This document shows positions 1 to 9,624 of a DNA stretch of 61,932 nucleotides, piece by piece. Source of the DNA: Deltaproteobacteria bacterium. Lineage in GTDB: Bacteria; Desulfobacterota; Desulfobacteria; Desulfobacterales; B30-G6. The stretch is taken from NCBI GenBank assembly GCA_022340465.1, contig JAJDNW010000008.1, forward strand, positions 1-61,932. Direction: 5' to 3'. The position numbers and the translations under genes were made by a program. The notes beneath the pieces were generated by a model that was not told the DNA's origin, did no database searches, and saw only the letters and a list, made by a program, of their open reading frames with translations. Every line of letters begins with the position of its first letter. The first letter of the stretch is position 1.

Positions 1-657
1 TTTACCCTGATGGAGATTCTGATCGCCCTGCTCATTTTCGGCATCATTGTCACCACTGTCTTCGCCTCCCATCGATCCGTATTCATGAGCGCACCGATTA
101 TCGAAAACAGCGTCGACCTGTATGCCATGTCGGATGCATGCCTGGAGCGCATCGCTCTCGACCTCAGGTCGGCCTGCATCGTTCAGCTTCCTGTCTATGG
201 GAAACCCCAATTCAATGCATCTCCCGATCCTTACCGGGTGGTCGGATATGATGGGGACAACGGCGGAAAAGACGGTCAACGCCTCAGGTTCGCCTCCTAC
301 GCCCATCTTCCCCTCGAGCAGTCCGTGAGGGAGGGCGTCGCCGAGCTTGTCTATTACGAGCGAACCAGGGGAGAGGCGTCGTTTGACCTAATGCGCTCGG
401 ACAGCCTTTATCCTTATCCGGAATTCGAAGCAGACGGCCGCGATCCCGTGCTGTGTGCGGGGCTCAAACGACTGGAGATCACCTATTTCGATCAGGAAGG
501 CACCGATCACACCTACTGGGATTCTGAGTCCGATGAATTCGATTATGCCACCCCCGGAGCCGTAGAGATTCTGATTGAAATGTCCCGGGGCGAAACCGGC
601 GCTGTATTCGAAACCCGGGTGGCCATGCCGGTGGTGCGCAGGGGGATAGAGGAATGA
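1..657 (+). CDS. gspJ: Type II secretion pseudopilin GspJ (5' end cut by window)
   Basis: A minor pseudopilin of the type II secretion pseudopilus tip, inserted in the inner membrane and processed by prepilin peptidase. The window opens at the fourth-class pilin signature: FTLMEILIALLIFGIIV reads in frame from base 1, so the leader peptide and start codon lie just upstream; the ATG at base 10 is an internal methionine. Residues 1-20 are the hydrophobic helix with the conserved Glu five residues after the expected cleavage point, followed by a globular region of about 195 residues. It overlaps gspK by 4 bases (ATGA), as in typical T2SS operons. GspJ rather than GspI or H is inferred from size and from its place directly before gspK. 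Confidence 0.85.
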   Translation, partial: FTLMEILIALLIFGIIVTTVFASHRSVFMSAPIIENSVDLYAMSDACLERIALDLRSACIVQLPVYGKPQFNASPDPYRVVGYDGDNGGKDGQRLRFASYAHLPLEQSVREGVAELVYYERTRGEASFDLMRSDSLYPYPEFEADGRDPVLCAGLKRLEITYFDQEGTDHTYWDSESDEFDYATPGAVEILIEMSRGETGAVFETRVAMPVVRRGIEE

Positions 658-1721
658 AAAGAAAACCCGGCAGTCGGGGAATCGCCCTGCTGATCACCCT
701 TTCCGTCATCACCCTGCTGTTGGTGACGGCGTTGGAGCTGCACCGCAAGGTCCGGGGGGCGCTTTTGGCGTCGGACACGGAAAAAAGCGCGCTCATCCTA
801 AGGCAAAAGGCGACAGCGGGTATTCATGCGGGCATGGCGCTGCTGGTGAAGGACAAGGAAGAAAGCGATATCGATTCCATTCAGGAAGATTGGGCCGACA
901 GTGAAAAAATAAATGAACTCTTGCTGGATCTGCCTTTTGAGGACGGCGTTCCCGCGGTGACCATAACCGATGAACTCGGGAAGATCCAGGCCAACGCCCT
1001 GGTGCAGTTTCCCGAAGGGCGGCAGTTCAATGAGGCCCAGCGCAGCATGTGGGAGCATTTCCTAAACCTGGCCATCTCATCGGAAGAAAGAACGGAAGAC
1101 ACCGAACCGACGGCCATCATCAACTCCATCAAGGACTGGTTGGACTATGGCGACGACGACGCCACGACCGGACTGAGCGGCGCCGAATCCGATTATTACA
1201 TGGATCTTCCCGAAGCGTATCCGGCTAGGAACGGGCCCCTGACGCATCTTGGAGAATTGACCATGATCAAGGGCATTACCGAGGCGCTTTTTCTGGGGGC
1301 GGGCGGTGTGCCGGGAATCGAAAAGTACATGACCGTATTCGGGGTGAGCGGTACCGAAGAAAATCGGTTCACGTTCAAAGGAACGATCAACATCAATACG
1401 GCCGACCACCCGGTCATCGCGGCCATTTTGCCGGTTGAGGATGAGTTTTTGGCGCAGGCCATTTATGAATACAGGGAGGAACGGTCCGACGACAAATTCA
1501 TCCACGACCTTTCGACATCGACCTGGTATAAAAACGCACCCGGGTGCAGCGAGGTTGAAATCGACCCGAATCTGATCATGACGGCCAGCGATGTTTTCAG
1601 AATTTCATCCGAAGCGCGTATGGGGGAAATGAGAACGACTATCAGCGCCGTCGTCAAGCGGGTCAAGGCGCAGAAATCAGCTCGGTGGTATTGTAAAATC
1701 TTGAGCTGGCAGGAAAAATAA
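654..1721 (+). CDS. gspK: Type II secretion pseudopilin GspK
   Basis: The large minor pseudopilin that caps the type II secretion pseudopilus with GspI and GspJ. The start shares four bases with the gspJ stop. The short basic leader ends in SRG, then a hydrophobic stretch (IALLITLSVITLLLVTAL, about residues 10-28) forms the pilin helix. As in the GspK family, the usual position-5 Glu is absent. A long soluble domain of over 300 residues follows, including a helix-hairpin-helix-like GTININTADHPVIAAIL segment near residue 245 that is characteristic of GspK. Length 355 residues is normal for the family. Stop TAA, then 16 bases to gspL. Confidence 0.9.
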   Translation: MKRKPGSRGIALLITLSVITLLLVTALELHRKVRGALLASDTEKSALILRQKATAGIHAGMALLVKDKEESDIDSIQEDWADSEKINELLLDLPFEDGVPAVTITDELGKIQANALVQFPEGRQFNEAQRSMWEHFLNLAISSEERTEDTEPTAIINSIKDWLDYGDDDATTGLSGAESDYYMDLPEAYPARNGPLTHLGELTMIKGITEALFLGAGGVPGIEKYMTVFGVSGTEENRFTFKGTININTADHPVIAAILPVEDEFLAQAIYEYREERSDDKFIHDLSTSTWYKNAPGCSEVEIDPNLIMTASDVFRISSEARMGEMRTTISAVVKRVKAQKSARWYCKILSWQEK

Positions 1722-1737
1722 GCTATACAGAAACCTT

Positions 1738-3189
1738 ATGAGCAGAAAAATTCTGGGCGTAGACATTGGCCGCAACGCTGTTTCGGCTGTACTCGTCAGA
1801 GGCGGCATAAAGGGAAACTGGATCGAGGACCACAGGCGTGTTCCCATTTCCCCGGACGTTTCTTTTGAGGAATCCCTGCCCAGCGCGCTGAATTCGGTTG
1901 CTTCCGAGATGGATATCGAAGGGGCCACCCGCATCGTCGCCTTTCCGGCGGAAGAATTGTCATACCGCAATATCGAAGCACCGTTCAGCGACCGGAAAAA
2001 GCTGCGCCAGATTCTGCCCTATGAACTGGAGACGAACCTGCCGTATCCGCCCGAACAGATTATAATCGATTTCACCGTTCTCAAGGCTTCGGCCGACCAT
2101 GACAGGCATCGCGTATTCGTGGCCGCCGTTCAAGCGGAAAAGGTGGCATTTTACCTCGACCTCTTGAAGGCGCAAGGGATGGAGCCCGACGTAATGTCCA
2201 TCGGCGGGTATTCCCTGGCCCAGGCACTGGTGAGATTTTCGGATGAAAAGGCCGACAGGCTGCTCTTGGCCGTCGAACCTGGGCGGGCCGGGATTTTCCT
2301 GTTATCGGGAGAGGAGATCTGCCTGGTGCGTTCGTTTGGCGTGACGACCGGCTCCGAAGCGGATATTCAAGGTCTCTGCAGGACGGTCCAGCAGACCCTT
2401 GCGGGCTTCGGGATGCGTTCGGGATTGACCTGCGACGTCCAGGAGGTCTTTTTAACGGGAAGCCTGTTTGAAAACCCCGACATGGAAAAAGCCGTAGCCG
2501 CCGGTTTAGATCTTCCGGTTCGCTCCATGGACCTCATCGGCATGAGCGGACTGGTTTCGATCGACACCGAGGGCGTGCCGTGGCGGTTTTCAACCATGGA
2601 TGCCGCCCTTTCCCTGGCATTGTCGGACGTCGTCGGGTTAAACCTGTTAAATTTCCGGCGGGGGCGCTTCGCGGTCCAAAAGGAGTGGAAGGCCCACAAA
2701 AAGGATTTTCTCAAAACCGGCCTGCTGGCCGTGCTGGTTTTGCTGCTCCTGGTGGCCACCTTTACCGTCGATTATTTTTCCATGGAAACACGGTCGGTGC
2801 AGCTGAACAAAGAGATTCGAGGCATTTTTTCGGCGACGTTCCCCGATGTCACCCGTATCGTCGACCCTCTCCAGCAGATGCGTGTCAAGATCAAGGAGAT
2901 TAAAGAGGCCGAAACCTTCTCCGCTGAAATGGGCAGGCCTGTCAAAGCGATCGACATCCTGAACACCCTCAGCCGGAATATTCCTTCCCGGATAGACGTT
3001 CAACTCGTCAGCGTCATCATTGGGACGGACAGTGTTCTCATCTCCGGCGACACCGCCGGATTCGACGCGGTGGACGATATGAAAAGCAGTTTGGAACAGG
3101 CGGCCATGTTCAAGAGTGTCGCCATTTCCTCAACCAACAAGGAAAGAACGGGAAACCGCGTGCGCTTCAAGATAAAGGCGACCATCTGA
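1738..3189 (+). CDS. gspL: Type II secretion protein GspL (PilM-like actin fold)
   Basis: An inner-membrane platform protein linking the secretion ATPase GspE to GspM and GspC. The N-terminal half (residues 1 to about 300) starts with ILGVDIGRNAVSAVLV, the PilM/FtsA-type actin-like opening, and contains the membrane-remote cytoplasmic domain. One transmembrane segment follows (about residues 328-346, LAVLVLLLLVATFTVDYF), then a periplasmic ferredoxin-like domain of about 130 residues. The stop overlaps the gspM start by one base (TGATG), indicating translational coupling. GspL is assigned from architecture and position; a PilM/PilN fusion would be the alternative description. Confidence 0.85.
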   Translation: MSRKILGVDIGRNAVSAVLVRGGIKGNWIEDHRRVPISPDVSFEESLPSALNSVASEMDIEGATRIVAFPAEELSYRNIEAPFSDRKKLRQILPYELETNLPYPPEQIIIDFTVLKASADHDRHRVFVAAVQAEKVAFYLDLLKAQGMEPDVMSIGGYSLAQALVRFSDEKADRLLLAVEPGRAGIFLLSGEEICLVRSFGVTTGSEADIQGLCRTVQQTLAGFGMRSGLTCDVQEVFLTGSLFENPDMEKAVAAGLDLPVRSMDLIGMSGLVSIDTEGVPWRFSTMDAALSLALSDVVGLNLLNFRRGRFAVQKEWKAHKKDFLKTGLLAVLVLLLLVATFTVDYFSMETRSVQLNKEIRGIFSATFPDVTRIVDPLQQMRVKIKEIKEAETFSAEMGRPVKAIDILNTLSRNIPSRIDVQLVSVIIGTDSVLISGDTAGFDAVDDMKSSLEQAAMFKSVAISSTNKERTGNRVRFKIKATI

Positions 3190-3734
3190 TGCAGTGGCTC
3201 AAACCCATAACCATGAAACTCAACCGGCGCGAAAAGCTGGCCGTGATGGCGGGCATCGGCTGCTTGTGCCTGTTCATCGTCGTGAAATTCGGCGTCTTCC
3301 CGTTCATGGACAAAAAGGAACGGCTGCAGCGCAGCCTGAGGACCAGTCAGCACAATCTGGAAGAGATCCGTCTGCTCAGGGCCGAATATGAATCCCTGAC
3401 GCGTGCGGGTGAAAAGGCCAAAAAACGCTTCAAACAGAGGCCCAAGGGGTTTACGCTGCTTTCGTTTCTCGTGCAGCTCGCCGGGGAGGTGGGGATAAAG
3501 GACAGGATGTCTTCCATGAAACCGACGCTGACCCAGCAGAAGGACAGCCCATACAAAGTTTCCCTGGTGGAGATGAAACTGACGGGCCTGAACCTGCAGC
3601 AGGTCACCGAGTATATCTACAAGATAGAAACTTCCAAAAACATGGTCAGCATCAAGAGAATTTCCATGACCAAAAGCGATGATCAGAAAGGTATTTTAAA
3701 CGTTGTTCTCCAGGCGGAGACCCTCGAGGAGTGA
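3189..3734 (+). CDS. gspM: Type II secretion protein GspM
   Basis: A small bitopic inner-membrane protein that pairs with GspL in the secretion platform. It has a short cytoplasmic head, one membrane helix at about residues 20-37 (LAVMAGIGCLCLFIVVKFGVF), a coiled-coil-like charged stretch (about 40-80), and a C-terminal periplasmic ferredoxin-like domain. Length 181 residues is within the family range. Start overlaps the gspL stop by one base; the next gene begins three bases after its stop. Confidence 0.85.
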   Translation: MQWLKPITMKLNRREKLAVMAGIGCLCLFIVVKFGVFPFMDKKERLQRSLRTSQHNLEEIRLLRAEYESLTRAGEKAKKRFKQRPKGFTLLSFLVQLAGEVGIKDRMSSMKPTLTQQKDSPYKVSLVEMKLTGLNLQQVTEYIYKIETSKNMVSIKRISMTKSDDQKGILNVVLQAETLEE

Positions 3735-3737
3735 GCC

Positions 3738-4607
3738 ATGAAAAAGATAAAGAACTGGATACTTTATCCCGGCTACATCCTCGGAATAACCATTGTGTTC
3801 CTCTACATGCTGTTTCCGTCGGAAGCGGCCAAGGGGTACATCACCGGCTATCTGGACCGTCATTATCCCGACTACCAGGTCACGGTAGGAAACGTTGCGC
3901 CGGTATTTCCTCCAGGATTGGTGCTGGAATCAATCTCCCTGGCATACCGGGGGGACAAATACCTGGATCTGACTTGGCTCAAGGTTCGCCCCCGGTACCT
4001 GTCCCTCTTCAAGTCCTGGAAAACATTGCTTCTGGAGGGCCGGGCCTACAGCGGTGATCTCAAGGGTTCCGTCGATTTCCAGAAGGGCCCGTCGATGTAT
4101 CGGATAAAGACGGTTGCCGATCTATCCGGCATCATGCTCGAGGAGTGCGAACCCATACAGACCCTTTCCGGGAGAAAAGTGGCCGGTGTTCTCGGAAGCG
4201 CCATCAGGTACAGCAGTGAAAAGGGACCCGATGGAAAATTGTATGTCGACCTGGCGGTGGCGGATGGCGGGATAGGGCTGACGAATCCGGTTTTCAGCAT
4301 CAGCAATCTGGAGTTTGACCGCCTGGATGCGGAATTGATCGTGGACACGCGCTCTCTCAGGCTCAAACGCTGTGACGTGCGCGGAAAACAGGTTAACGGC
4401 AGTGTGACCGGCATCATCCTTTTTCGAAAGCCAATCGAGAAAAGCCGGCTCGAATTCAAAGGCAATGTCATGCCCCAGCACCTCCTGCTGGCCAGTTTAC
4501 AGAAGGTGCTGCCGAAAAGCCTTCTGCCGTCGAGGAAAGCTGGCGACAAGGGGTATCCGATCAAACTTTACGGAACCATCGAGAAGCCGAAATTCGTTTT
4601 GCGATGA
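3738..4607 (+). CDS. gspN: Type II secretion protein GspN
   Basis: A GspN family protein: an accessory T2SS component common in delta-proteobacteria and in some gamma-proteobacterial systems, with a proposed role at the periplasmic side. An N-terminal membrane anchor (about residues 8-28, ILGITIVFLYMLF) is followed by a beta-rich periplasmic domain. The gene sits between gspM and gspC, overlapping gspC by 4 bases. The assignment rests on order and architecture; the exact function of GspN in this lineage is not established. Confidence 0.75.
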   Translation: MKKIKNWILYPGYILGITIVFLYMLFPSEAAKGYITGYLDRHYPDYQVTVGNVAPVFPPGLVLESISLAYRGDKYLDLTWLKVRPRYLSLFKSWKTLLLEGRAYSGDLKGSVDFQKGPSMYRIKTVADLSGIMLEECEPIQTLSGRKVAGVLGSAIRYSSEKGPDGKLYVDLAVADGGIGLTNPVFSISNLEFDRLDAELIVDTRSLRLKRCDVRGKQVNGSVTGIILFRKPIEKSRLEFKGNVMPQHLLLASLQKVLPKSLLPSRKAGDKGYPIKLYGTIEKPKFVLR

Positions 4608-5461
4608 AAGCCTATTTTACCATAGCCAACATTCTGCTCGTCACCTGTCTTTCGTATTTCGGCGTCGACCTGTTTTACAAGGCGGCCACTTCGAGGATCG
4701 TCACCGCCACTCACATGTCGACTGCCGATGCCGCCGCGCCGTCGGCCGAGAAGGAAACCCTCAGTCCCTTGAGCGAGTACGGGAACATCCAGGAACGCAA
4801 TCTTTTCAATATCGACACAAAGAAGCGCGCCAAAGCCGTTGCCGAAAAGGTCGAAATCGCCGATTTGAAAAAGACTGAACTCAAGTTGAAACTGTGGGGG
4901 ACCGTAACCGGGGAGAAGCAGGAATCCTATGCGGTTATCGAAGATACCAGATTGCGGCGGCAGATGCTGTATCGGGTCGACGATGCGATCCAGAACGCCC
5001 TCATCAAGGAGATTCACAGGGAAAAGGTGATTCTGGATGTCGACGGGACACTGGAAGTCCTGGAGATGGAAAAGGTGAAAAGTGGGCCGCCCTCCAGGCG
5101 TTCGGGTGTACCTTTGCAGCGACAGGCCGGGGGGGGCGGACAGACGAACATCACCCTGAAACGGGAAAAAATCGAGAACGCCGTAAACGATTTGAACTCC
5201 TTGATGAAGAACGTCCGCATACGCCCCCATTTCAAGGACGGGCAACCGGACGGCCTGAGTATATCCGGTATTCGTTCCCGGTCCATCTTCAGCGAAATGG
5301 GGCTGCGCAACGGCGACGTCATCATCGGTGTGGACGGCAACAAGATCGAATCGGTGGACGATGCCCTCAAACTTTACGAGAGCCTCCAGTCGGCCACGGG
5401 CGTCCAGGTTCAGATCCGGCGAAGGGGTCAGCTTCGCGACATCGATTACCGTATCGAATAA
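4604..5461 (+). CDS. gspC: Type II secretion protein GspC (PDZ)
   Basis: The inner-membrane protein that contacts the secretin GspD through its homology region and helps select substrates. One membrane helix near the N terminus (about residues 4-22), a homology-region domain (about 60-160, containing YGNIQERNLFNI), a linker with a glycine run, and a C-terminal PDZ domain (about 205-285, with GLRNGDVIIGVDGNKI). The start overlaps the gspN stop by four bases (ATGA). Placement right before gspD is the conserved gspC-gspD pairing. TAA stop, then a 73-base gap holding a short GC hairpin. Confidence 0.9.
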   Translation: MKAYFTIANILLVTCLSYFGVDLFYKAATSRIVTATHMSTADAAAPSAEKETLSPLSEYGNIQERNLFNIDTKKRAKAVAEKVEIADLKKTELKLKLWGTVTGEKQESYAVIEDTRLRRQMLYRVDDAIQNALIKEIHREKVILDVDGTLEVLEMEKVKSGPPSRRSGVPLQRQAGGGGQTNITLKREKIENAVNDLNSLMKNVRIRPHFKDGQPDGLSISGIRSRSIFSEMGLRNGDVIIGVDGNKIESVDDALKLYESLQSATGVQVQIRRRGQLRDIDYRIE

Positions 5462-5502
5462 TAACAGGTATCTCAAGAATGCAAGGTTGCGGTTTAAATA
5501 AT

Positions 5503-5515
5503 GCGGCTGCGCCGC
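5503..5515 (+). repeat. GCGGC-TGC-GCCGC hairpin, gspC-gspD gap
   Basis: A perfect 5-bp stem (GCGGC/GCCGC) with a TGC loop lies between gspC and gspD. The same hairpin recurs at 9472-9484, on the minus strand at 16760-16772, and as a compensated variant at 57459-57471. This copy lacks the TTTTAYG lead-in of the other three, so it may be only a partial family member. Confidence 0.6.
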
Positions 5516-5534
5516 TGATTGGGGAAGATTATTC

Positions 5535-7595
5535 ATGAGCATGCATAAGGACAATAGCGGAACGATGCAGACACACTGGAAACATATTAAGCTCTTTATT
5601 TTGGTGACCTGCCTGTGCCTGGTGATGTGGCCGTACGGGGTGTCGGCACAAAACGACGAGAAACCGGCGGAGACGAAGGGGAATGCCGAATCGCCCACTC
5701 GACTGGATCCATCGCAGCCGGTGTCCATCGATTTCAACAATGTGGACATCAACGTCCTGATCAAGTTCGTCAGTGAAATGACCGGCAGAAATTTCGTCGT
5801 CGACCAGCGGGTCAAGGGAAAGGTTACCATCATATCGCCGTCGAAGATTTCGGTTGACGAGGCCTACCGCGTGTTCGAGTCCGTTCTGGAAGTGCATGGC
5901 TACACCACGGTGAAAGCCGGCAAGATCATCAAGATCGTTCCGGCGCCGGATGCCCGTTCCAAAAACATCGAGACCCGGTTGAGGGAGGAGAGCGGCGTAG
6001 GCGAGGATAAGGTGGTGACCCAGCTGATCCCCTTGAAGTTCGCCAATCCCAGCGAGGTCAAGAAACTGTTGTCGCCGCTGGTTTCCAAAAGCAGCGTCAT
6101 TCTGGACTACCCACCGACCAATATGCTCATTGTCACCGATGTCTATTCCAACATTCGGCGCCTGCAGAAAATCGTGGAAACCATCGACATCATGGGCATC
6201 GGTCAGGAATTGACCATTCTGCCCCTGGATTATGCCAGCGCCAAGGATCTCGTCAAAATACTGGAGGAAGTATTTTCGGCGAAGAAGACCAGGTCCAAGA
6301 AAAACGCTGTCACGGATACGGTCAATTTCGTGTCCGACGACCGCACCAACACCCTGATCGTTCTGGCCAGCAAGACCAACACACACCGCATCCGGGAACT
6401 GATCGAGATGCTGGACAAGGAGACCCCCAAAGGCAAGGAGGGCATCCACGTGTATTACCTGGAGAACGCCGTTGCGGAAGACCTGGCCACGGTCCTCCAG
6501 GAGCTGCCTACCGATAAAAGCGCCAAGCCAGACTCAAAGGCCCCCCAAAAAGCGCCGGTGATATCCAGCGGGGTGATCATAAAGGCCGACAAGGCCACCA
6601 ACAGCCTGATTATTATGGCCGAGAAGGAGGACTATAAATTTCTGGAGACCATCATCCAGAAGCTGGATATCCCCCGATCGATGGTTTACATCGAGTGCCT
6701 GATCATGGAGGTCAATGTGGAAAAGGATTTCAATCTGGGCACCGAGTGGACCGCTGCAGGCAAGACCTCCTATGAAGGGTACCAGGGTGGTTATGGCGGT
6801 GGGTTCAGCGGCCAGGATCCCGGTTACAGCAACATCGCAGGCCTCGGCGGGGGGGTCACCGGCTACGGCTCCTTCCCCACCGGTTTTTCGGTCGGTGTGC
6901 TGGGTGAGTTCATCGATGTGGGCGGGGTTAAATTCCCCAGCATCGCCGCCGTCATCCAGGCCTACAAAAAAGACAAGGATGTCCACATCCTGGCGACACC
7001 CCAGCTTTTGACCACCGACAACGAAGAGGCCAGCATCAACGTGGGCAAGAACGTTCCTTTTCAGACCCGATCGGCCGCCGAAACCGGTGTCGAAACCTAC
7101 AGCTCCTACGAATACAGGGACGTGGGCATCACGCTGAAGATAACCCCCCATATCAACGAAGAGCGCTTCGTGAGGCTGACCATCTTCGAAGAGGTGACCA
7201 AGCTGGACGAACTGGCGACGACCAACGCGGACCGTCCGACGACCCTGAAGCGCACCATCGAAACCACCGTAATCGTCAACGACGAAAATACGATCGTCCT
7301 CGGGGGGCTGATCGACGACTCCTTTAACCGAACCGAAAACAAGGTTCCCTGTCTGGGGGACATTCCCTTTTTGGGGTGGGCTTTCAAATCGGTGTCCGAA
7401 TCCCGGGAAAAAACCAACCTGTACATTTTTTTGACGCCGCGTGTGATCGAAAACGAGGAGGAGGCCGCCGCCATATACCAGAACAAGCATGAGACGATAG
7501 AGAAGAAAAGGAGCGGCAGCATTAAACTCTACGAAAACGATTCCGTCCATAAGCAGATGCGGTTGGAGGAAGAGAAGCCGAAGAAAACCGAATAG
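5535..7595 (+). CDS. gspD: Type II secretion outer-membrane secretin GspD
   Basis: Forms the gated outer-membrane channel of the type II secretion system. A signal peptide occupies about residues 1-37 (hydrophobic LFILVTCLCLVMWPYGVSA). The N0 domain (about 55-130) and N1-N3 domains (about 150-370, with repeated ATNMLIV-like elements such as RTNTLIVLAS) precede the secretin core. The core ends with the family signature VPCLGDIPFLGWAFK near residue 595, then a charged C-terminal S-domain-like tail. Start ATG has GGGGAAG seven bases upstream. The 686-residue length is normal. The stop is TAG, one of four I counted here; readthrough would reach TGA after eight more sense codons. Confidence 0.95.
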   Translation: MSMHKDNSGTMQTHWKHIKLFILVTCLCLVMWPYGVSAQNDEKPAETKGNAESPTRLDPSQPVSIDFNNVDINVLIKFVSEMTGRNFVVDQRVKGKVTIISPSKISVDEAYRVFESVLEVHGYTTVKAGKIIKIVPAPDARSKNIETRLREESGVGEDKVVTQLIPLKFANPSEVKKLLSPLVSKSSVILDYPPTNMLIVTDVYSNIRRLQKIVETIDIMGIGQELTILPLDYASAKDLVKILEEVFSAKKTRSKKNAVTDTVNFVSDDRTNTLIVLASKTNTHRIRELIEMLDKETPKGKEGIHVYYLENAVAEDLATVLQELPTDKSAKPDSKAPQKAPVISSGVIIKADKATNSLIIMAEKEDYKFLETIIQKLDIPRSMVYIECLIMEVNVEKDFNLGTEWTAAGKTSYEGYQGGYGGGFSGQDPGYSNIAGLGGGVTGYGSFPTGFSVGVLGEFIDVGGVKFPSIAAVIQAYKKDKDVHILATPQLLTTDNEEASINVGKNVPFQTRSAAETGVETYSSYEYRDVGITLKITPHINEERFVRLTIFEEVTKLDELATTNADRPTTLKRTIETTVIVNDENTIVLGGLIDDSFNRTENKVPCLGDIPFLGWAFKSVSESREKTNLYIFLTPRVIENEEEAAAIYQNKHETIEKKRSGSIKLYENDSVHKQMRLEEEKPKKTE

Positions 7596-7664
7596 CGGCC
7601 AGCGTACCGCAAAACCTGAAAAACCGAAGATCTTGAAAAAAACCATTCTCGACACAGAAAAAGC

Positions 7665-9419
7665 ATGATGCAACGCTTAGAACAGATAATGCGGACGCAA
7701 TTCGACGTCTCCGAGAGCGATTTGTCCGAGGCCCTCGAGGCCCGGGATGAAAAGGGCGGCGACATCGGCGAGATCCTTTACAGCAGGGGGAAAATCACGG
7801 AAATGCAGCTTCTGGCGGCACGGGGGATGCAATACGGATTTGCGGTCATGGAAAAGATTCCCCTGGGGAACATCCGCCAGGATTTTACCCGCAAGATTTC
7901 GATCCAGTTTCTCAAAAAATATCATATGCTGCCCCTGGAGGGTTTGAAGCCGTCCTCCGGCGACGCCGTTGCGCAACTGGAAAGTGGCGCTTCGGAAGCG
8001 GAAAAAAAGACGTCAGGGTTCGCCATCGCCATCAACGACCCGGCGGATTTCCAGCCGCTGGACGATCTGTGCAGCATGTTGGGCATGGAGGGCTGCCATG
8101 TCGTGCTGGCGACCAAAGAGGAGATCCTGGCCGCCATCAATTTTGCCTATGACATGGGGAGGGATTCGGCCGAGCAACTGGTCCAGAACATGGAGGAAGA
8201 CGACGGGATGATTTTGAGCGAGATAGAAAGCACCGCCGACCTCCTGGATGACACCAGCGACGCCCCCATCATCAAGCTGGTAAATCACATCCTCTCCCAG
8301 TCCATCAAGGCGAGGGCCAGCGACATTCACATCGAACCGTATCAGGAAAGCTTCAAGGTCCGCTACCGGGTGGACGGCATCCTGTACGATCTGCTGACCC
8401 CTCCCAAATGGATCCAGGCATCCCTTATCTCCAGGATCAAGGTGATGGCCAAGCTGAATATCGCCGAGAAAAGGCTGCCTCAGGACGGACGCCTGGAGGT
8501 GAGAATCGGCAGTACGCAGATCGATGTGCGCGTCTCCACCATTCCCACCACTTTCGGGGAGCGCGTCGTTCTCAGGCTGTTGAACAAAACGAGCTCTCTG
8601 CTGAAAATGACCGACCTGGGGCTCAGTGCGGAAGGGCTGGAGAGGGTGAAGCGGCTCGTGTCTTCACCCAACGGCATCATTCTGATAACCGGTCCCACCG
8701 GCAGCGGAAAAACAACGACCTTGTATGCCATCCTTTCCACCTTGAATTCTCCGGACATCAACATCATTACCATCGAGGATCCGATCGAGTATCAAATCAA
8801 CGGGATCAGTCAAATACAGGTGAACCCGAAAATAGGCCTCACCTTCGCCCGCGGGCTGCGCTCCATTGTACGACAGGACCCCGACGTGGTTCTCGTCGGG
8901 GAGATTCGTGACCATGAAACCGCGGAAATAGCCGTGCAGTCGGCGCTTACCGGGCATCTCGTATTTTCGACCCTGCACACCAACGATTCGGCCGGGGCCA
9001 TTACCAGACTCGTCGACATCGGAATCGAACCGTTTCTCATATCCTCTTCGGTTATTGCGGTCGTGGCGCAGCGTCTGGTGCGCGTGCTGTGCAAGAAATG
9101 CAAGGAACCCTACCATCCCAACGAAACGGTTCTGAACAATATCGGCATCCTGCAGGGCGAAATAGGGGAGGCGACCGTTTTCAGGGCGCGGGGGTGCGAA
9201 CATTGCATCAACACAGGGTATCGAGGCCGTATCGGCATATTTGAAATACTGGAGCTGGAGAGCCGCCTGAAAAGCATGATTCTGGGGTCCTTCGACGCCA
9301 ATCGCATCCAGGAGGAAGCGGTGCGCCAGAACCTTATTTCCCTGCGCCGGGACGGTATTCGAAAGGTCCTGGACGGAGATACCACCATCGAGGAGGTCCT
9401 GCGCGTCACCCAAAAATAA
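7665..9419 (+). CDS. gspE: Type II secretion ATPase GspE
   Basis: A cytoplasmic hexameric ATPase that powers pseudopilus assembly, docking on GspL. An N-terminal MshEN/GSPII_E-N-type domain (about residues 1-160) precedes the ATPase core, with Walker A GPTGSGKTTTLYA near residue 342, an Asp box, Walker B DPDVVLVGEIRD near 404, and a tetracysteine zinc element (LCKKC near 476, GCEHC near 511). At 584 residues it is of usual length. It starts with two consecutive ATG codons and no strong Shine-Dalgarno, so the exact start is soft. It ends this part of the operon; gspF-I would be expected upstream of the window. Confidence 0.95.
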   Translation: MMQRLEQIMRTQFDVSESDLSEALEARDEKGGDIGEILYSRGKITEMQLLAARGMQYGFAVMEKIPLGNIRQDFTRKISIQFLKKYHMLPLEGLKPSSGDAVAQLESGASEAEKKTSGFAIAINDPADFQPLDDLCSMLGMEGCHVVLATKEEILAAINFAYDMGRDSAEQLVQNMEEDDGMILSEIESTADLLDDTSDAPIIKLVNHILSQSIKARASDIHIEPYQESFKVRYRVDGILYDLLTPPKWIQASLISRIKVMAKLNIAEKRLPQDGRLEVRIGSTQIDVRVSTIPTTFGERVVLRLLNKTSSLLKMTDLGLSAEGLERVKRLVSSPNGIILITGPTGSGKTTTLYAILSTLNSPDINIITIEDPIEYQINGISQIQVNPKIGLTFARGLRSIVRQDPDVVLVGEIRDHETAEIAVQSALTGHLVFSTLHTNDSAGAITRLVDIGIEPFLISSSVIAVVAQRLVRVLCKKCKEPYHPNETVLNNIGILQGEIGEATVFRARGCEHCINTGYRGRIGIFEILELESRLKSMILGSFDANRIQEEAVRQNLISLRRDGIRKVLDGDTTIEEVLRVTQK

Positions 9420-9460
9420 TAAAAGGCGCAGTCGATGCGCCCCCGCGAATCGATGGCGTC

Positions 9461-9485
9461 TTTTATGTAACGCGGCTGCGCCGCT
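9461..9485 (+). repeat. 25-bp hairpin repeat, copy 1
   Basis: Lead-in TTTTATGTAAC, then stem GCGGC, loop TGC, stem GCCGC, then T. The same 25-bp pattern occurs at 16759-16783 (minus) and at 57448-57472, where the stem is GCGAC/GTCGC. It lies in the 205-base gap between gspE and the yidD-like gene, after another small dyad (GGCGCA/TGCGCC at 9425-9441). There is no T-run after the stem, so a simple intrinsic terminator is not obvious. Confidence 0.65.
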
Positions 9486-9624
9486 AGTATAAGTTGATAC
9501 CATGATATCGTCTGCGGCGCTTTACCTTCACGCTATTGAATCCAGGGCTTTTGACCGGACTTTCCGCCTTTTCAAGGGGAATAAGGCCCCCATCGGTTAA
9601 TCTTGGGAAACCGGGCTGTCGTTT

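Noticed and set aside
6534-7673. Long open frame antisense to gspD
   Set aside because: It is the high-GC shadow of gspD: no Shine-Dalgarno, no recognisable domain, and gspD is fully supported. Similar shadows oppose gspK, recJ, and the PKS.
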